Shown here: in pieces, positions 24,653 to 26,008 of the stretch | How positions within the stretch are numbered: position 1 is the first letter of the stretch | Layout: each line of letters opens with the position of its first letter | Origin: RGIG3528 sp964653855 | GTDB lineage: Bacteria > Bacillota > Clostridia > Lachnospirales > Lachnospiraceae | Direction of reading: 5' to 3' | Length of the DNA: 26,008 nt | NCBI GenBank assembly: GCA_964653855.1 | Contig: CAZZFV010000030.1 | Coordinates: forward strand, 1-26,008 | Notes under the pieces: model-generated | What the model was told of the DNA's origin: nothing | Database searches by the model: none | What the model saw: only the letters and a program-made list of their open reading frames with translations | Position numbers and translations under genes: made by a program

Positions 24653-26008
24653 ATGTCAAAAAAATATACCGTAAGGTGTAAGAGTTTGCTCCCGAGCGGA
24701 GAAGGACTCATAAATTTTAATCATTCGGATTTCAGTGTAAAGGGCGTGCTCCCGAAAGAAAAATGTAATATTGAGCTTATCTATAAAAAGGACAGAACGG
24801 ACGCTCGCGTTACCGATATTTTGGAGCCGTCACCCGACCGTGTGCAGGTCAAGTGCCCCGTATACGATAAGTGCGGCGGATGCAATCTGCTTCATATGTC
24901 ATATGACGCGGAACTTAAATTTAAGGAAGACAAGATAAAGGAATTATATAAGGATTTTGACGTGACGGTTCTTCCGATTATAAAAAGCCCGGTTCCGGAG
25001 CACTATAGGAACAAGGTATATGCAAGCTTCGGATTTAAGAAAATAAACGGTAAAATCAGGCAAATCGCGGGAATGTATGAGGAAAACACGAGAGAAGTGG
25101 TAAATTCCGCCGACTGTCTCATTCAAAACAAAACCGCAAACGATATAATAAAGACAATCGTTGCGATAATGAACGAAACAGGCACGAGAAGCTATGATCC
25201 GAAAACTAAGACCGGCACGATAAGGCATGTCTATATAAGAGTGTCTAAGGAAAGCGGCAAGGTGATGCTTGTTATTGTGACGGGCGAGCCCGAATTTAAG
25301 CTTAAGAATGTTTTTGTAAAGAAACTCACGGAAAAATATCCCTGTATCGAAACAATTGTACACAATATCAATACAAAAAACACCGGAATGATACTTGGGG
25401 AACGTAATATTGTGCTTTTCGGCAAAGGGTATATTACCGATGAAATCATGAAATGTAAATTTAACATATCTCCCAAATCGTTCTATCAGGTGAACCCCGT
25501 ACAGACCGAAAAATTGTATGAAACGGCACTTCGCTTTGCCGGGTTGTCAGGAGTAGAATCGGTAATTGACGCGTATTCGGGAATCGGAACGATTTCGATT
25601 GCGGCGGCAAAACATGCTAAAAAGGTTTTTGGAGTCGAATTAAACAGGGACGCGATTAACGACGCAAAAGAAAATGCCAAATTAAACGGATCTACCAACG
25701 TCGAATTTATAAATTCCGACGCCGGTGAATTTTTAAAAAATAATGAATTAAAAATAAATCCCGATTTAATTTTTATGGACCCGCCGCGCTCGGGCTCCGA
25801 CGAAAAATTTCTGAGCGCCGTTTGCACGGCTGCACCCAAAAAAATAGTTTACATATCGTGTAATCCGGAAACTCAGGTGCGGGATGTAAAATATCTGACC
25901 GAAAACGGATATGAACTCAAAAAAATTCAGCCGGTTGATATGTTCTCGCGAGTGGGACATGTTGAGGCATGTGCCCTTTTAGTGAAAGCGAGCGGTAGCG
26001 ATGCTTGA
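24653..26008 (+). CDS. rlmD: RNA (uracil-5-)-methyltransferase, TrmA/RlmD (RumA) family
   Basis: It transfers a methyl group from SAM to C5 of a uridine, most likely in 23S rRNA; the Firmicute relative YefA (RlmCD) acts on U747 and U1939. The 451-residue protein has an N-terminal TRAM domain (about 1-58), 4Fe-4S cysteines Cys68, Cys74, Cys77 and Cys155 (CPVYDKCGGC, SADC), the family string FYQVNPVQTEKLY (about 277-289), SAM loop DAYSGIGT (306-313), DPPRSG (376-381), the nucleophile Cys403 in ISCNP and Glu438 in HVEA. The ATG has an AGAGG site upstream. The TGA is the last codon of the window, so the gene is complete. Which uridine it modifies cannot be decided here. Confidence 0.93.
   Translation: MSKKYTVRCKSLLPSGEGLINFNHSDFSVKGVLPKEKCNIELIYKKDRTDARVTDILEPSPDRVQVKCPVYDKCGGCNLLHMSYDAELKFKEDKIKELYKDFDVTVLPIIKSPVPEHYRNKVYASFGFKKINGKIRQIAGMYEENTREVVNSADCLIQNKTANDIIKTIVAIMNETGTRSYDPKTKTGTIRHVYIRVSKESGKVMLVIVTGEPEFKLKNVFVKKLTEKYPCIETIVHNINTKNTGMILGERNIVLFGKGYITDEIMKCKFNISPKSFYQVNPVQTEKLYETALRFAGLSGVESVIDAYSGIGTISIAAAKHAKKVFGVELNRDAINDAKENAKLNGSTNVEFINSDAGEFLKNNELKINPDLIFMDPPRSGSDEKFLSAVCTAAPKKIVYISCNPETQVRDVKYLTENGYELKKIQPVDMFSRVGHVEACALLVKASGSDA

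Overview
The window looks like a chromosomal segment of a low-to-moderate GC Firmicute of class Clostridia, most likely Lachnospiraceae. The evidence is the tig-clpP-clpX order, strong AGGAGG-type ribosome binding sites, TTGACA/TATAAT promoters, T-tailed hairpin terminators, a hybrid kinase with an H-box typical of that family, and several c-di-GMP proteins. A spore photoproduct lyase-like radical SAM protein fits a spore-former lineage. No rRNA, tRNA or CRISPR array was seen. One run of 100 N (21082-21181) marks an assembly gap.

Layout. 1-113: right end of an IS200/IS605-type (TnpB) element with the tail of its ORF. 203-968: upp with its promoter and a bidirectional terminator shared with galM, which lies on the minus strand. 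2240-3997: an orphan membrane hybrid histidine kinase, divergent from galM and closed by a terminator. 4148-8540: a three-gene ABC exporter operon (ATPase, large secreted and membrane-anchored protein with CARDB/Ig-like repeats, MacB/FtsX-type permease). 8655-11233: a membrane GGDEF diguanylate cyclase followed closely by glmM. 11306-14689: tig, clpP, clpX and a terminator. 14691-17909: a two-gene signalling operon made of a Cache-domain protein with a degenerate histidine-kinase core and, overlapping it, an EAL phosphodiesterase. Its terminator lies inside the convergent ispE gene. 17846-21296 (minus): a metal operon with a P1B-2 Zn/Cd ATPase and an SmtB/CzrA-type repressor, then ispE. 21391-23198: a VanZ-like membrane protein overlapping an SPL-type radical SAM gene. 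23204-24595 (minus): metY. 24653-26008: a TrmA/RlmD-type RNA uridine methyltransferase that ends on the last base of the window.

How the parts work together. Most genes are housekeeping: uracil salvage, galactose mutarotation, amino-sugar synthesis, protein folding and turnover, isoprenoid synthesis, sulfur assimilation and rRNA modification. Between them sit three signalling units (hybrid kinase, cyclase, pseudokinase-phosphodiesterase pair). The metal efflux unit contains every expected part: exporter, sensor with an intact D/H/H/E site, and an SmtB-family operator next to the promoter. The least conventional items are the ABC exporter whose middle gene is a repeat protein rather than a MacA-type adaptor, the pseudokinase-EAL pair, and the intrinsic terminator embedded in a convergent coding sequence.
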